64,000 nt of DNA, from contig NZ_JADOET010000007.1 in assembly GCF_015645385.1 (NCBI RefSeq), positions 124,001-188,000 on the forward strand, given 5' to 3'. Below the pieces are notes generated by a model, which was not told the origin of the DNA, did no database searches, and saw nothing but the letters and a program-made list of their open reading frames with translations. Both the position numbers and the translations under genes were made by a program. This document shows, piece after piece, positions 16,568 to 25,385 of the stretch. Each line of letters opens with the position of its first letter. Within the stretch, counting starts at the first letter, position 1. The DNA is from Winogradskyella marina. GTDB taxonomy: Bacteria > Bacteroidota > Bacteroidia > Flavobacteriales > Flavobacteriaceae.

Positions 16568-17845
16568 CTATTTTTTGTAAATAACACCGTTTTTCATAAC
16601 AAAAATGACGTTTTCCATAGTAGAAATGGTTGTTGTTGGGTCGTCATTTACCGCGATAATATCGGCTACAAAACCAGGTTGAATTTGCCCAATTTGGTTG
16701 TCCATTTTTAATAACATCGCATTGGTAATTGTGGCACTTTGAATAGTTTCAATTGCTGGCATTCCTGCTTCAACCATGTAACCAAATTCTTTTGCGTTGT
16801 CACCATGATAAAAAACCGCTGCATCGGTTCCAAAGGCAATACCGACACCTGATTTATAAGCTCTTCCAAACATATTCTGAATCTTCGGACCTATATTCAA
16901 TGCTTTAGGCACAATAATTTCAGGGTAATACCCATCAATCTTAGCTTTATCAGATACAAATTTCCCAGCCGTTATCGTTGGTACTAAATACACATCGTGT
17001 TTTTTCATAAGTTCCATAGTCTCATCACTCATCATTGTTCCATGCTCTATAGTTTTAACTCCACCTAAAATAGCACGTTGCATTCCTTCATCTCCGTGTG
17101 CATGAGCTGCTACATGAAACCCGTAATCTTTAGCTGTTTCACAAATCGCCTTTATTTCTTCAATTGTAAATTGTGGGTTCTGACCACTTTTTGCCATGCT
17201 TAGCACACCTCCTGTTGCTGTAATTTTAATTAAATCTGCACCATTTTTGTAACGTTGTCTTACCGCTTTTTTGGCATCCTCTACTCCATTTACAACACCT
17301 TCCTTTGGCCCAGGATCTCCCATAATTTTCTTACTAGAACCATTTGTTGGATCTGCATGACCACCTGTAGTCGCCAAAGACTTACCAGATGTAAAGATTC
17401 TTGGCCCTTCAATCTTCCCAGCGTTTATGGCATTTCTCAATGCTATATTTACCCCAGAACCTCCTAAATCCCTTACAGTTGTAAAGCCACTCATTAAAGT
17501 CACTTTAGCATAATTTGTTGAATTAAATGCAACATCTGCATCATTTAAGGTGTATTTATTGAGGTAAGATTTCGGACTCGTTTCTCCTTCAATATGCACG
17601 TGCATATCTATTAAACCTGGCATTACGGTTTTAGATTTTAAATCAATTGTAACATCTTCAGGGTTTGTTGGATTAATGTATCCATTTTCTACTGAAATAA
17701 TTTTATGCCCAGAAACTACAATGGTTTTCTCTTTGAGTACTTTCCCAGATTTTGTATCTACTAATTTACCACAATGTAAATACGTATTTTGTGCCGAAAG
17801 TGATACTACACATAGCAACATTAAAATTCTGAGTAAAGTTTTCAT
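16568..17845 (-). CDS. secreted amidohydrolase (imidazolonepropionase-like)
   Basis: I start this at the ATG at 17845, giving 425 residues and a good signal peptide (MKTLLRILMLLCVVSLSAQ). A longer frame from 17917 would run 56 bp into galE and hide the signal peptide. The metal-dependent amidohydrolase fold is shown by MPGLIDMHVH (HxH metal ligands), the Lys region DLIKITATGG, HVAAHAHGDEG and TIEHG (His ligands) and AFGTDAAVF (Asp). Closest in type are secreted Xaa-Pro dipeptidase/imidazolonepropionase-like enzymes, which hydrolyse cyclic amides or dipeptides. The substrate is not determined. It follows galE by 16 bp but is unrelated in role. Confidence 0.87.
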   Translation of the reverse strand: MKTLLRILMLLCVVSLSAQNTYLHCGKLVDTKSGKVLKEKTIVVSGHKIISVENGYINPTNPEDVTIDLKSKTVMPGLIDMHVHIEGETSPKSYLNKYTLNDADVAFNSTNYAKVTLMSGFTTVRDLGGSGVNIALRNAINAGKIEGPRIFTSGKSLATTGGHADPTNGSSKKIMGDPGPKEGVVNGVEDAKKAVRQRYKNGADLIKITATGGVLSMAKSGQNPQFTIEEIKAICETAKDYGFHVAAHAHGDEGMQRAILGGVKTIEHGTMMSDETMELMKKHDVYLVPTITAGKFVSDKAKIDGYYPEIIVPKALNIGPKIQNMFGRAYKSGVGIAFGTDAAVFYHGDNAKEFGYMVEAGMPAIETIQSATITNAMLLKMDNQIGQIQPGFVADIIAVNDDPTTTISTMENVIFVMKNGVIYKK

Positions 17846-17861
17846 CTGTGAGTGTTTGTTT

Positions 17862-18881
17862 CTATTTAGTTCTAATTTTTTGTTCCCATTTCCATGCTGA
17901 AGCCATTGCATCATCAAGGGTTAGTTCTGTTTTCCAACCTAAAACCTTGTTTGCTTTAGATGTTTCGGCATAAGCGGCAATAACATCACCTTCTCTACGA
18001 TCTACGATTTTATAATTTAACGTTGTTCCGGAAACACGTTCAAAAGATTGAACAGCTTCTAAAACCGTACTTCCTGTTCCTGTTCCGAGATTGAAAAATT
18101 CAAAATTTGAGTCATTTTCTACATTTAACAAGCGCTGTAAAGCCACAACATGTGCTTTTGCTAAATCTACAACATGAATATAATCTCTTACACACGTTCC
18201 ATCAGACGTTGGATAATCTCCTCCAAATACAGATAATTGCTCGCGCATACCAATAGCGGTTTGTGTAATATAAGGCACTAAATTTTGAGGCACACCAATA
18301 GGCAATTCACCTATCTCAGCTGAATCATGTGCTCCAATAGGATTAAAATAACGTAATGCAATCGCCTTAACGTCGCCATTAACACGACAAGTATCTCTGA
18401 TGATTTCTTCACCAATCTGCTTGGTATTTCCATAAGGAGATTCTGCAGGTTTCACAGGTGCATTTTCCGTAATTGGTAACTCATCGGCTTGTCCATAAAC
18501 AGTACAAGACGAGCTGAAAATAAAATTCTTTTTATTTAAACCTCTCAATTCTTGAAGCAAATAAACCAAACTTGTTATATTATTTTCATAATACATTAAA
18601 GGTTCTGCAACACTTTCACCAACGGCTTTATTGGCTGCAAAATGAATAATACCAACAATATCATTATGACGTTTAAAAAAATCTTGAACGTCTGCTTTTA
18701 CTTTTAAATCTAACTTTTCAAAATGTGGTTTTTTATTGGTAATCGCTGTAATACCGTCTAAAACATCAATGGATGAATTAGATAAATTATCTATAATTAC
18801 AACCTCATAACCTTCGTTTTGTAATTCTACAACGGTATGTGACCCAATAAAACCTAATCCGCCTGTTACTAAAATCTTCAT
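17862..18881 (-). CDS. galE: UDP-glucose 4-epimerase
   Basis: A 339-residue short-chain dehydrogenase-type epimerase interconverting UDP-glucose and UDP-galactose (or the N-acetyl forms) in the cytoplasm. The NAD site is VTGGLGFIGSHT at the N-terminus. The catalytic Ser region reads FSSSCTVYG and the Tyr-Lys pair is in SPYGNTKQIGE. LRYFNPIGAH and CVRDYIHVVDLA are family-typical. It lies 1 bp after the sugar aminotransferase gene, so the two are co-transcribed, probably for surface glycan or lipopolysaccharide sugar synthesis, with waaA divergent upstream. Confidence 0.95.
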   Translation of the reverse strand: MKILVTGGLGFIGSHTVVELQNEGYEVVIIDNLSNSSIDVLDGITAITNKKPHFEKLDLKVKADVQDFFKRHNDIVGIIHFAANKAVGESVAEPLMYYENNITSLVYLLQELRGLNKKNFIFSSSCTVYGQADELPITENAPVKPAESPYGNTKQIGEEIIRDTCRVNGDVKAIALRYFNPIGAHDSAEIGELPIGVPQNLVPYITQTAIGMREQLSVFGGDYPTSDGTCVRDYIHVVDLAKAHVVALQRLLNVENDSNFEFFNLGTGTGSTVLEAVQSFERVSGTTLNYKIVDRREGDVIAAYAETSKANKVLGWKTELTLDDAMASAWKWEQKIRTK

Positions 18882-18882
18882 A

Positions 18883-20043
18883 TTATTTATTGGTATCTAT
18901 AAAATTTAAAACTGTACTTGTAATAAATTCAATTTGTTCATCATCGAGTTCTGTATGCATTGGTAATGAAATTACAGATTTAACCAATGCATTTGTCACT
19001 GTAAAATCTGCTTCATTATAGCGGTCATCCAAATAGGCTTTTTGTCTATGTAATGGAATTGGGTAATACACTCCACATGGAATGTTTTTCGATTGTAAGT
19101 GCGTCACTAATGCATCACGATCTACACCTTTTAAATTTAAAGTATATTGATGAAACACATGGCAATCACAAGTATCGCAAATCCCTTCGCAATCCGTTAA
19201 TCCACTAGGAACTGTAATGTTTGGATGATCTTTAAAGGCTTCATTATATTTTCTTGCTGTATTACGCCTTGTATCATTGTAGGTATCTAAATGTGGCAAT
19301 TTAGCATCTAATACTGCCGCCTGAATAGAATCTAAGCGTGAATTTACACCGACCACATCGTGATGATAACGTTCATACATGCCATGATTAACGATACCTC
19401 TAATGGCATGCGCCAAATCATCGTCATTAGTAAAAATGGCTCCACCATCTCCATAACAACCTAAGTTTTTAGATGGAAAAAATGATGTTGAAGCGACATC
19501 ACCAATAGCACCAGTCTTGGTTTTACTACCATCTTTATGTGTATAACTTGCTCCAATACCCTGAGCATTATCCTCAATAACATATAAATTATGTGCTTTT
19601 GCTAAGGCCATAATCTCATCCATTTCTGCAGCTAAGCCAAATAAATGCACTGGCACAATAGCTTTCGTTTTTGGTGTAATCGCCTTTTTTATGGCTTCGA
19701 CATCAATATTAAAAGTCACAGGGTCTACATCAACTAAAACTGGAGTTAACTGTAGTAAAGCAATCACCTCAACAGTTGCTGCAAAGGTAAAATCTGCCGT
19801 AATAACTTCATCACCCGGTTGTAATCCTAAACCCATCATAGCGATTTGCAAAGCATCCGTACCATTCGCACATGGTATAACATGTTTAACACCTAAGTAA
19901 TTCTCGAGATTTTTTTGAAACTCATGCACTTTTGGTCCATTGATAAAAGTGGCACTGTCCATAACGTCTTGAATCGAAGGGTCTACTATATCTTTAATTT
20001 TGGCATATTGACTCTGAAGGTCAACCATTTGAATTTTTTTCAT
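18883..20043 (-). CDS. DegT/DnrJ/EryC1/StrS family sugar aminotransferase
   Basis: A 386-residue PLP enzyme of the nucleotide-sugar aminotransferase family. The PLP-binding aspartate is in VIEDNAQGIGA (D158) and the Schiff-base Lys192 in TSFFPSKNLGCYGDGGA. NGTDALQIAM and VDVDPVTFNID are typical. The expected product is an amino sugar on a nucleotide carrier for O-antigen or capsule, but the exact sugar is not readable. Unusual is a cysteine cluster just before the conserved HQYTL: DCEGICDTCDC, which could bind a metal or form disulfides. Operon with galE. Confidence 0.92.
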   Translation of the reverse strand: MKKIQMVDLQSQYAKIKDIVDPSIQDVMDSATFINGPKVHEFQKNLENYLGVKHVIPCANGTDALQIAMMGLGLQPGDEVITADFTFAATVEVIALLQLTPVLVDVDPVTFNIDVEAIKKAITPKTKAIVPVHLFGLAAEMDEIMALAKAHNLYVIEDNAQGIGASYTHKDGSKTKTGAIGDVASTSFFPSKNLGCYGDGGAIFTNDDDLAHAIRGIVNHGMYERYHHDVVGVNSRLDSIQAAVLDAKLPHLDTYNDTRRNTARKYNEAFKDHPNITVPSGLTDCEGICDTCDCHVFHQYTLNLKGVDRDALVTHLQSKNIPCGVYYPIPLHRQKAYLDDRYNEADFTVTNALVKSVISLPMHTELDDEQIEFITSTVLNFIDTNK

Positions 20044-20161
20044 TCTGAATATTGCATTTAAGTATGAATATAAAAAAGCTAAAAGCTGTTAGCGAAAATA
20101 CGAAATTGTAAGCGCTACGGCAACGCAATTAAATGAAAGAAATGTATTTTAGCACAAATTT

Positions 20162-21406
20162 TTGTTTTTGAAAGGACTCTATTCCATAGGAATTTATATC
20201 GCAAGTTTTGTTGTAAAGATTGCAGCTGTATTCAATTCTAAATTGAAGCAAGGAGTTATTGGCAGAAAACAAACCTTTACTAAACTTGAAAATACGATTC
20301 AACCTACAGACAAAAGCTTTTGGTTTCATTGTGCATCCTTAGGTGAATACGAGCAAGGCTTACCTGTTTTTGAAGCTTTAAAAGCCAAACATCCTGACTA
20401 TAAAGTAGTGTTATCCTTCTTTTCGCCTTCTGGTTATGAAGTTAGAAAAAATGCTAAAATAGCTGATGTTGTGGTTTATCTTCCGCTTGATACTACAGCA
20501 AATGCTAAACGGTTTTTAGATTTGGTGCATCCAGATTATATACTTTTTGTTAAATATGAAATATGGCCTAATTTTTTACATGAAATAAAAAAACGTGATT
20601 TGAATGCGATTTTAATTTCAGCCGTATTTAGAAAAGATCATGCTTTTTTCAAATGGTATGGCAACTATGCAAAATCGGCATTATTTGGTTTTAAGCATAT
20701 TTTTACACAAGATGAAAATTCAAAACTATTATTAGAACGTATCGACTATAATTCCGTTTCCGTTTCTGGGGACACACGTTTTGATCGGGTTTCTAATCAA
20801 CTAAAAATCGATAATTCCGTTTCTTTTATTGAAAGATTTAAAAACGACCAATTATGTGTAGTTTTTGGCAGTACTTGGCCTGACGATGATAAATTATATA
20901 TGGATTTTATCAATTCTAATAAGCATACAGATGTAAAGTATGTGATTGCTCCACATAATATAAAAGCGAGTTATGTGGCTTCTTTAAAATCACAACTGAA
21001 GGTCAACACCATTTGTTATTCGGAATTAAATGAGAACGACAATTTAGCAGATTATAAGGTGTTTATTTTGGATACCATTGGGTATTTAAGCAAAGTGTAT
21101 AGTTATGCGGATATGGCTTATGTTGGTGGAGGTGCAGGAAGCACTGGCTTGCACAATATATTAGAGCCTGCAGTGTTTGGAATGCCTATTCTTATTGGAA
21201 AAAACTATGACAAGTTTCCTGAGGCAAAAACACTTATTGATTTAGGTGGTGTCACCAGCTTGGCAAGTGCAACTGCTTTTGACTCTACGTTAACAGCTTT
21301 GATTACTGATAATACTTTGAGGAAACAGCAAGGACAAATTACGAAGTCTTATATCGCTTCTAATACTGGAGCTGTGCTTCAGATTATGAATTATTTCAAT
21401 TCGTAA
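20162..21406 (+). CDS. waaA: 3-deoxy-D-manno-octulosonic acid transferase
   Basis: A 414-residue GT30 glycosyltransferase that adds Kdo to lipid A precursor at the inner face of the cytoplasmic membrane. An N-terminal hydrophobic anchor (about 5-22) is followed by the catalytic Glu in HCASLGEYEQG. FSPSGYEVRKN, GSTWPDDD and YVGGGAGSTGLHNILEPAVFGMPILIG are family motifs. The start is TTG at 20162 or, equally plausibly, TTG at 20168; both upstream ATGs are in another frame and run into a stop. Divergent from the aminotransferase/galE operon; its stop is 15 bp from the convergent AlkB-like gene. Confidence 0.94.
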   Translation: MFLKGLYSIGIYIASFVVKIAAVFNSKLKQGVIGRKQTFTKLENTIQPTDKSFWFHCASLGEYEQGLPVFEALKAKHPDYKVVLSFFSPSGYEVRKNAKIADVVVYLPLDTTANAKRFLDLVHPDYILFVKYEIWPNFLHEIKKRDLNAILISAVFRKDHAFFKWYGNYAKSALFGFKHIFTQDENSKLLLERIDYNSVSVSGDTRFDRVSNQLKIDNSVSFIERFKNDQLCVVFGSTWPDDDKLYMDFINSNKHTDVKYVIAPHNIKASYVASLKSQLKVNTICYSELNENDNLADYKVFILDTIGYLSKVYSYADMAYVGGGAGSTGLHNILEPAVFGMPILIGKNYDKFPEAKTLIDLGGVTSLASATAFDSTLTALITDNTLRKQQGQITKSYIASNTGAVLQIMNYFNS

Positions 21407-21421
21407 CGTCTCCATTACAAA

Positions 21422-22024
21422 TCAAATATCTATAGTCCGAAACGTTAAATTGATTCGTGGAGTTTTCACTCTTTTCGTTGGTGGTAATCGATGTAACCAA
21501 TGGGTTTGTGTCGCTCCTTTCATGATTAACAGACTTCCTTTTTCTAGTTGAACAGAAACGTTTTGTTTGGTTGCCTTATGTTTAAATGAAAATTTACGTT
21601 CTGCACCAAAACTTAAAGACCCAATAGCTCCATTCTTTTTTAAATCCTTTTCATCATCGCTATGCCAAGCCATGCCTTCGTCTCCACTGTGATATAAATT
21701 GAGTAAGCAAGAGTTAAAGGTTTCTCCAGTTTTTTGTTCTACCAATTCTTTGAGCTCCAAAAGTTCTCTAGTCCATGGCAGAGCCGATTTTGTGGTTTTA
21801 GAATAGGTGTAACTAAAAGGTTGATCTCCATACCAAGCCACTTTTCGTTTGGTGATAATGAGTTTTCCGAAAATGATGGCTTTATCGTTTTCCCAATGGA
21901 TATTTTGAAGTAATTTTTCGTAATAAACTTGGGCTTTAGCTAAAGACATTATGGATCCATAATAATTCACTTCACCATCAAAAGGTAAAATATTAGATGC
22001 TATTTCTGAATTAAATAAGTCCAT
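21422..22024 (-). CDS. AlkB-like 2-oxoglutarate/Fe(II) dioxygenase
   Basis: A 200-residue protein of the AlkB family, which removes alkyl groups from nucleic acid bases by oxidation. The iron ligands are visible as His and Asp in MAWHSDDE and a distal His in THWLHRLP. The two arginines binding 2-oxoglutarate lie in KTPRINLTFR. SLSFGAERKFSFKHK is the expected beta-strand between them. The family's usual length is 200-220, so the gene is complete. Convergent with waaA. The next gene upstream ends 28 bp from this start but is functionally unrelated. Confidence 0.92.
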   Translation of the reverse strand: MDLFNSEIASNILPFDGEVNYYGSIMSLAKAQVYYEKLLQNIHWENDKAIIFGKLIITKRKVAWYGDQPFSYTYSKTTKSALPWTRELLELKELVEQKTGETFNSCLLNLYHSGDEGMAWHSDDEKDLKKNGAIGSLSFGAERKFSFKHKATKQNVSVQLEKGSLLIMKGATQTHWLHRLPPTKRVKTPRINLTFRTIDI

Positions 22025-22052
22025 ATATCACAAAGAGAAATGATACCAATCC

Positions 22053-23372
22053 TTAAAATTTCGAATTCACTAAGCGATACATCAAAACAGCTGTTATTTT
22101 TGCTTGCGTCGCGACTGTCTTTAGATCACCAGTTTCGTTTATGGTATGATCGCCTCCTCCACCTGTAAGTCCTAGACCATCAATAGCCATGTCTACATAT
22201 TCTGATGTAAATGAAATATCCGCAGCACCAGCATTTCTTGGATTTACCGCAGTCACTGAACCGAAACCTAAATCTTCACTTACCGTATTATAATAACCTA
22301 ATAATTTTACATTACCATCCGTTCTCGTTAAAGGTGGATAAGCACCTGCTGAAAACGTTAATTCTGCTTTTGTGTTAGGATAATTTTCTGAAACAATTTT
22401 ATGCATAGTTTCCTTAGCTTTTATCAATTGATCTAAGGACACAGCTCTCAAATCGCCACGAACAATGGTTTCTTGAGAAACTACATTAGATTTCCCGAAA
22501 GCGTGTCCACCAGTTCCATCCTCATCTGGCTTTAAAGTAGTACCGCCAATAATGAATCCTGGATTAAAGGTTAAATCTTTTTCTTTGGCCAATTGTACGT
22601 AAAACGCATTTAAAATTCTTGAGGTTTCATAAATCGCTCCTGCTCCAATGTCTTCCGTAAAAATTTGTGAGGAATGTGCAGGATTTCCGGTGACTTTAAG
22701 CTGCCAATCTGAAGAACCTCTTCTAGAAACGACAATGGTTTTTGGGTTGTTATCTCCATTTTCAAATCCTAAAGCAATCTCGGCGCGTTTTGCTGCATCT
22801 ACTAAAGCTTTCTTAGATAACTCTATAGGATCTCCACTTTTTTCTTCATCTCCAGTCATTACAATTTCTATGGACATATCATCTAAAAGTCCGGCTTCAT
22901 ATAAAGCTTGCATGGCTAGAATTATAATTACATCTCCTCCTTTCATATCAGCAACTCCAGGGCCTTTCATAATGGAATCGTTGAGCATAGTGTATTCTTG
23001 AAACGGACTATCCAATTCAAAAACCGTGTCTAAGTGACCAATCATTAGAAATTTTGGGCCTTTATTACCTTTTCTAGTGGCTATTAAATGTCCTGCTCTA
23101 CCATAAGCATCACCATTGGTCAACTCTGTTTTAAAGCCTAATTTATCTAGTTCTATTTGATACAGTTTTCCAACGTCGCGTACACCTTCAAAATTCATAG
23201 TACCACTATTCATATTGACTGTTTTTCTAATCAAGTTGACAGCACTTTCTGTGTGGTTATCTACGGCTTTTATTATGTTTTTTTCTTTTCTGTTGTTTTG
23301 TGAAAAGCTTAAAAGTGAAAAACATAAAAGGGTTATGAAAAGTGAGTTTTTTTTGTTCGCTTTTGAAATCAT
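22053..23372 (-). CDS. secreted M20 family metallopeptidase
   Basis: A 439-residue protein with an N-terminal signal peptide (about 1-24). The M20 zinc ligands and catalytic residues are in MIGHLDTVF (His, Asp), GPGVADMKGG (bridging Asp) and VMTGDEEKSGD (catalytic Glu-Glu). The terminal His is in GGGDHTINE. Resemblance is to glutamate carboxypeptidase/CPG2-like exopeptidases. A dimerisation domain of about 110 residues lies in the middle (GSSDWQLKVTGNPAHSS). Expected to trim peptides in the periplasm. The 279 bp upstream contain only AT-rich sequence and the promoter region of the divergent lipoprotein gene. Confidence 0.92.
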   Translation of the reverse strand: MISKANKKNSLFITLLCFSLLSFSQNNRKEKNIIKAVDNHTESAVNLIRKTVNMNSGTMNFEGVRDVGKLYQIELDKLGFKTELTNGDAYGRAGHLIATRKGNKGPKFLMIGHLDTVFELDSPFQEYTMLNDSIMKGPGVADMKGGDVIIILAMQALYEAGLLDDMSIEIVMTGDEEKSGDPIELSKKALVDAAKRAEIALGFENGDNNPKTIVVSRRGSSDWQLKVTGNPAHSSQIFTEDIGAGAIYETSRILNAFYVQLAKEKDLTFNPGFIIGGTTLKPDEDGTGGHAFGKSNVVSQETIVRGDLRAVSLDQLIKAKETMHKIVSENYPNTKAELTFSAGAYPPLTRTDGNVKLLGYYNTVSEDLGFGSVTAVNPRNAGAADISFTSEYVDMAIDGLGLTGGGGDHTINETGDLKTVATQAKITAVLMYRLVNSKF

Positions 23373-23651
23373 GTTTGATTGATTTTTAATATTATCTAGT
23401 CCATATTTTTGCCATACAATTCAATACAGAATTTAAGATATGACATTCACATATTATTTGACTTTATTTCTAACTATCAATGGGTCATAATTCCAAAGAT
23501 ATTTAGTAAAAATAGATTAAATATAATCCAAATAGTAAAGTTTAAACGTATATAATATGGATGTACGCCGTTTTTTATCGAAAAAAATTTAATGTTTCGT
23601 TAAAATCATTATTTTCGTATATTAACATAAATTAACACTAAAACCAATAAA

Positions 23652-24053
23652 ATGAAAAAAGTTGTATTAAGTTTAGCACTAGTTGCTGTATTAGGATTAT
23701 CATTTACATCATGTAGAGAAACCGCTGAAAAAACTGGAGACGCCGTAGAAAACGCTACTGACGCTACAGGAGATGCTTTAGAAGATGCTGCTGATGCAGT
23801 TGAAGATACTGCCAACGATGCCGTTGATGCTGCTGACGAAGCTATTGACAGTACAAAAGATGCTGCTAGCGACGCTGCAGATTCAGCAGGTGAAGCTATA
23901 GATAACGCAAAGGATGCTGCTGGAGATGCAGTTGACAATGTTAAAGATGCTGCTAACGATGCCGTTGAAGGCGCAAAAAAAGCTGGTAACGACGCCGTTG
24001 ACGAAGCTCAAAAAGCTGGTAACGATGCTATAGATAAAGCTAAAGGATTATAA
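23652..24053 (+). CDS. Ala/Asp-rich repeat lipoprotein
   Basis: A 133-residue protein with a lipobox (LGLSFTSC, Cys21). The mature part is almost wholly a low-complexity amphipathic repeat built from A, D, E, K, N and T in units such as DAVENATDATGDALEDAAD and KDAASDAADSAGEAI. Early units are strongly acidic; later units (KKAGNDAVDEAQKAGNDAI) carry lysines. The 11-residue-like periodicity resembles LEA/YtxH/apolipoprotein-type helices that fold on surfaces or under desiccation. The family is not firmly identified. TATTTTCG at 23610-23617 is a possible -7 box. A strong bidirectional hairpin follows. Probably monocistronic and possibly stress related (inference). Confidence 0.75.
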   Translation: MKKVVLSLALVAVLGLSFTSCRETAEKTGDAVENATDATGDALEDAADAVEDTANDAVDAADEAIDSTKDAASDAADSAGEAIDNAKDAAGDAVDNVKDAANDAVEGAKKAGNDAVDEAQKAGNDAIDKAKGL

Positions 24054-24076
24054 TATCCTAAATATCAAAAAATAAA

Positions 24077-24110
24077 AAAAAGGCTTGATTTAAAAATCAA
24101 GCCTTTTTTC
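24077..24110. terminator. bidirectional terminator
   Basis: AAAAGGCTTGATTT pairs with AAATCAAGCCTTTT, flanked by A and T runs on each side. It lies between the convergent lipoprotein and LacI-type genes and can serve both. Confidence 0.85.
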
Positions 24111-24128
24111 ATACCTTATTTCTAAAAT

Positions 24129-25136
24129 TTAATTTTTAAACGATTCGCTTAATTTCAATTCACTAGGAACAACAATAGTCTCTAATTTTAGAGTCTCATC
24201 TTTTATATTATCAATCAGTAACTTTGTTGACATCTCACCTATTTTATGCGCTTTTTGATGAATAATTGAGATTTTTGGACTCGATAATACCTGAGTATGC
24301 TCATAACCAAAACCTACTACCGATAAATCTTTAGGAATTTCTTTTCCTAATTTTTTAGCCATATTTATTGCTACAATTCCTGTAACGTGATCTATAGACA
24401 GAATGGCATCGATAGATGTATTCTCTTTTAAGCAGCTATAAATTCTCTTTTCAACATCAAGGTCAACTGCGTTATCTAATTTTAAAATATTAGGTTCTAA
24501 ATTATAATCCTCCAATGCCTTCGTATAGCCACTTATTCTAAGCTGACCAACACTAAGTTCTTCAATATTACTGACTAAAAGAATGTTTTTTCGTTTCTCT
24601 TTTACAATTAAATGTTCGGTAGCCTCGTAAACAGATTGAAAATCATCTACAATGACTTTATTACATTCTATATCATCAACAACTCTATCAAACATTAAAA
24701 CGGGAAGCTTACTTTTTATGGCAGACTTAATATGATCCGTTTGTTCCTTCACTTGGCTTTCTCTAGCAACTGCAATAATAAAACCATCAACACTTCCATT
24801 AGCCAATAGATCTAAGCTTCGCTTTTCTTTGTGCAAGGTTTCGTTAGATAAGCAAACAATAATATCGTAATCATTACTTGTTGCCGTTTTTTCAATGCCA
24901 TGTAATACTTCCGCAAAAAAGGGATTGGTTACTGTTGGAAGAATAACACCAATTATCTTGGTCTTATTAGTTTTTAGTTGTTGTGCAATCCTATTCGGTT
25001 TATAGTTTAACTTAGCTGCCAACTCCTTAACTCTAATCCTTGTATTTTCACTGATTTCATGGCTGTCATTTAACGCTTTTGATACGGTTGAAACAGAAAT
25101 ATTTAAAAGGGCAGCTAATTCTTTGAGTGTTGTCAT
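24129..25136 (-). CDS. LacI family transcriptional regulator
   Basis: A 335-residue regulator. The N-terminal helix-turn-helix reads TLKELAALLNISVSTVSKALND, followed by the hinge helix (LNYKPNRIAQQLKTNKT). The rest is a periplasmic-binding-protein-like sensor (IIGVILPTVTNPFFAEVLHGIE to the C-terminus), which binds a sugar or related effector. It lies immediately next to the glucan locus and probably acts on a nearby sugar gene set, but no operator could be identified with confidence. TTATAACA at 25175 and TGTTATAA at 25213 form a widely spaced inverted pair upstream of its start. Confidence 0.93.
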   Translation of the reverse strand: MTTLKELAALLNISVSTVSKALNDSHEISENTRIRVKELAAKLNYKPNRIAQQLKTNKTKIIGVILPTVTNPFFAEVLHGIEKTATSNDYDIIVCLSNETLHKEKRSLDLLANGSVDGFIIAVARESQVKEQTDHIKSAIKSKLPVLMFDRVVDDIECNKVIVDDFQSVYEATEHLIVKEKRKNILLVSNIEELSVGQLRISGYTKALEDYNLEPNILKLDNAVDLDVEKRIYSCLKENTSIDAILSIDHVTGIVAINMAKKLGKEIPKDLSVVGFGYEHTQVLSSPKISIIHQKAHKIGEMSTKLLIDNIKDETLKLETIVVPSELKLSESFKN

Positions 25137-25320
25137 TTTATATTATTTAATCAAAAGTGAGGAAAACAGTTCCTTTATAACACGTATTTTATCCTCTTTT
25201 GTAATACACAACTGTTATAACTTTTTTTTCGTACTAGTTATCTAAAATAAACTATTCAGCTATTATTAGCAATTCACATTTATAGCACTAAATTAAAGCA
25301 TCATGAACTTAAATCATAAA

Positions 25321-25354
25321 AAAAGCGTGTTTAAATATTATAAACACGCTTTTA
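25321..25354 (-). terminator. terminator of the T9SS protein gene
   Basis: AAAAGCGTGTTTA pairs with TAAACACGCTTTT around an 8-base loop. It lies about 30 bp after the stop of the leftward gene at 25386 and has A/T runs on both sides. Confidence 0.8.
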
Positions 25355-25385
25355 TACAAGATTTATTTATTGCTATTAATTAATC

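Noticed and set aside
17846..17917. Longer N-terminus for the amidohydrolase
   Set aside because: It would overlap galE by 56 bp and bury a clear signal peptide that starts at the ATG at 17845.
25175..25220. TTATAACA/TGTTATAA inverted pair as the LacI autoregulatory site
   Set aside because: The arms are 30 bp apart, too far for one dimer; kept only as a remark.
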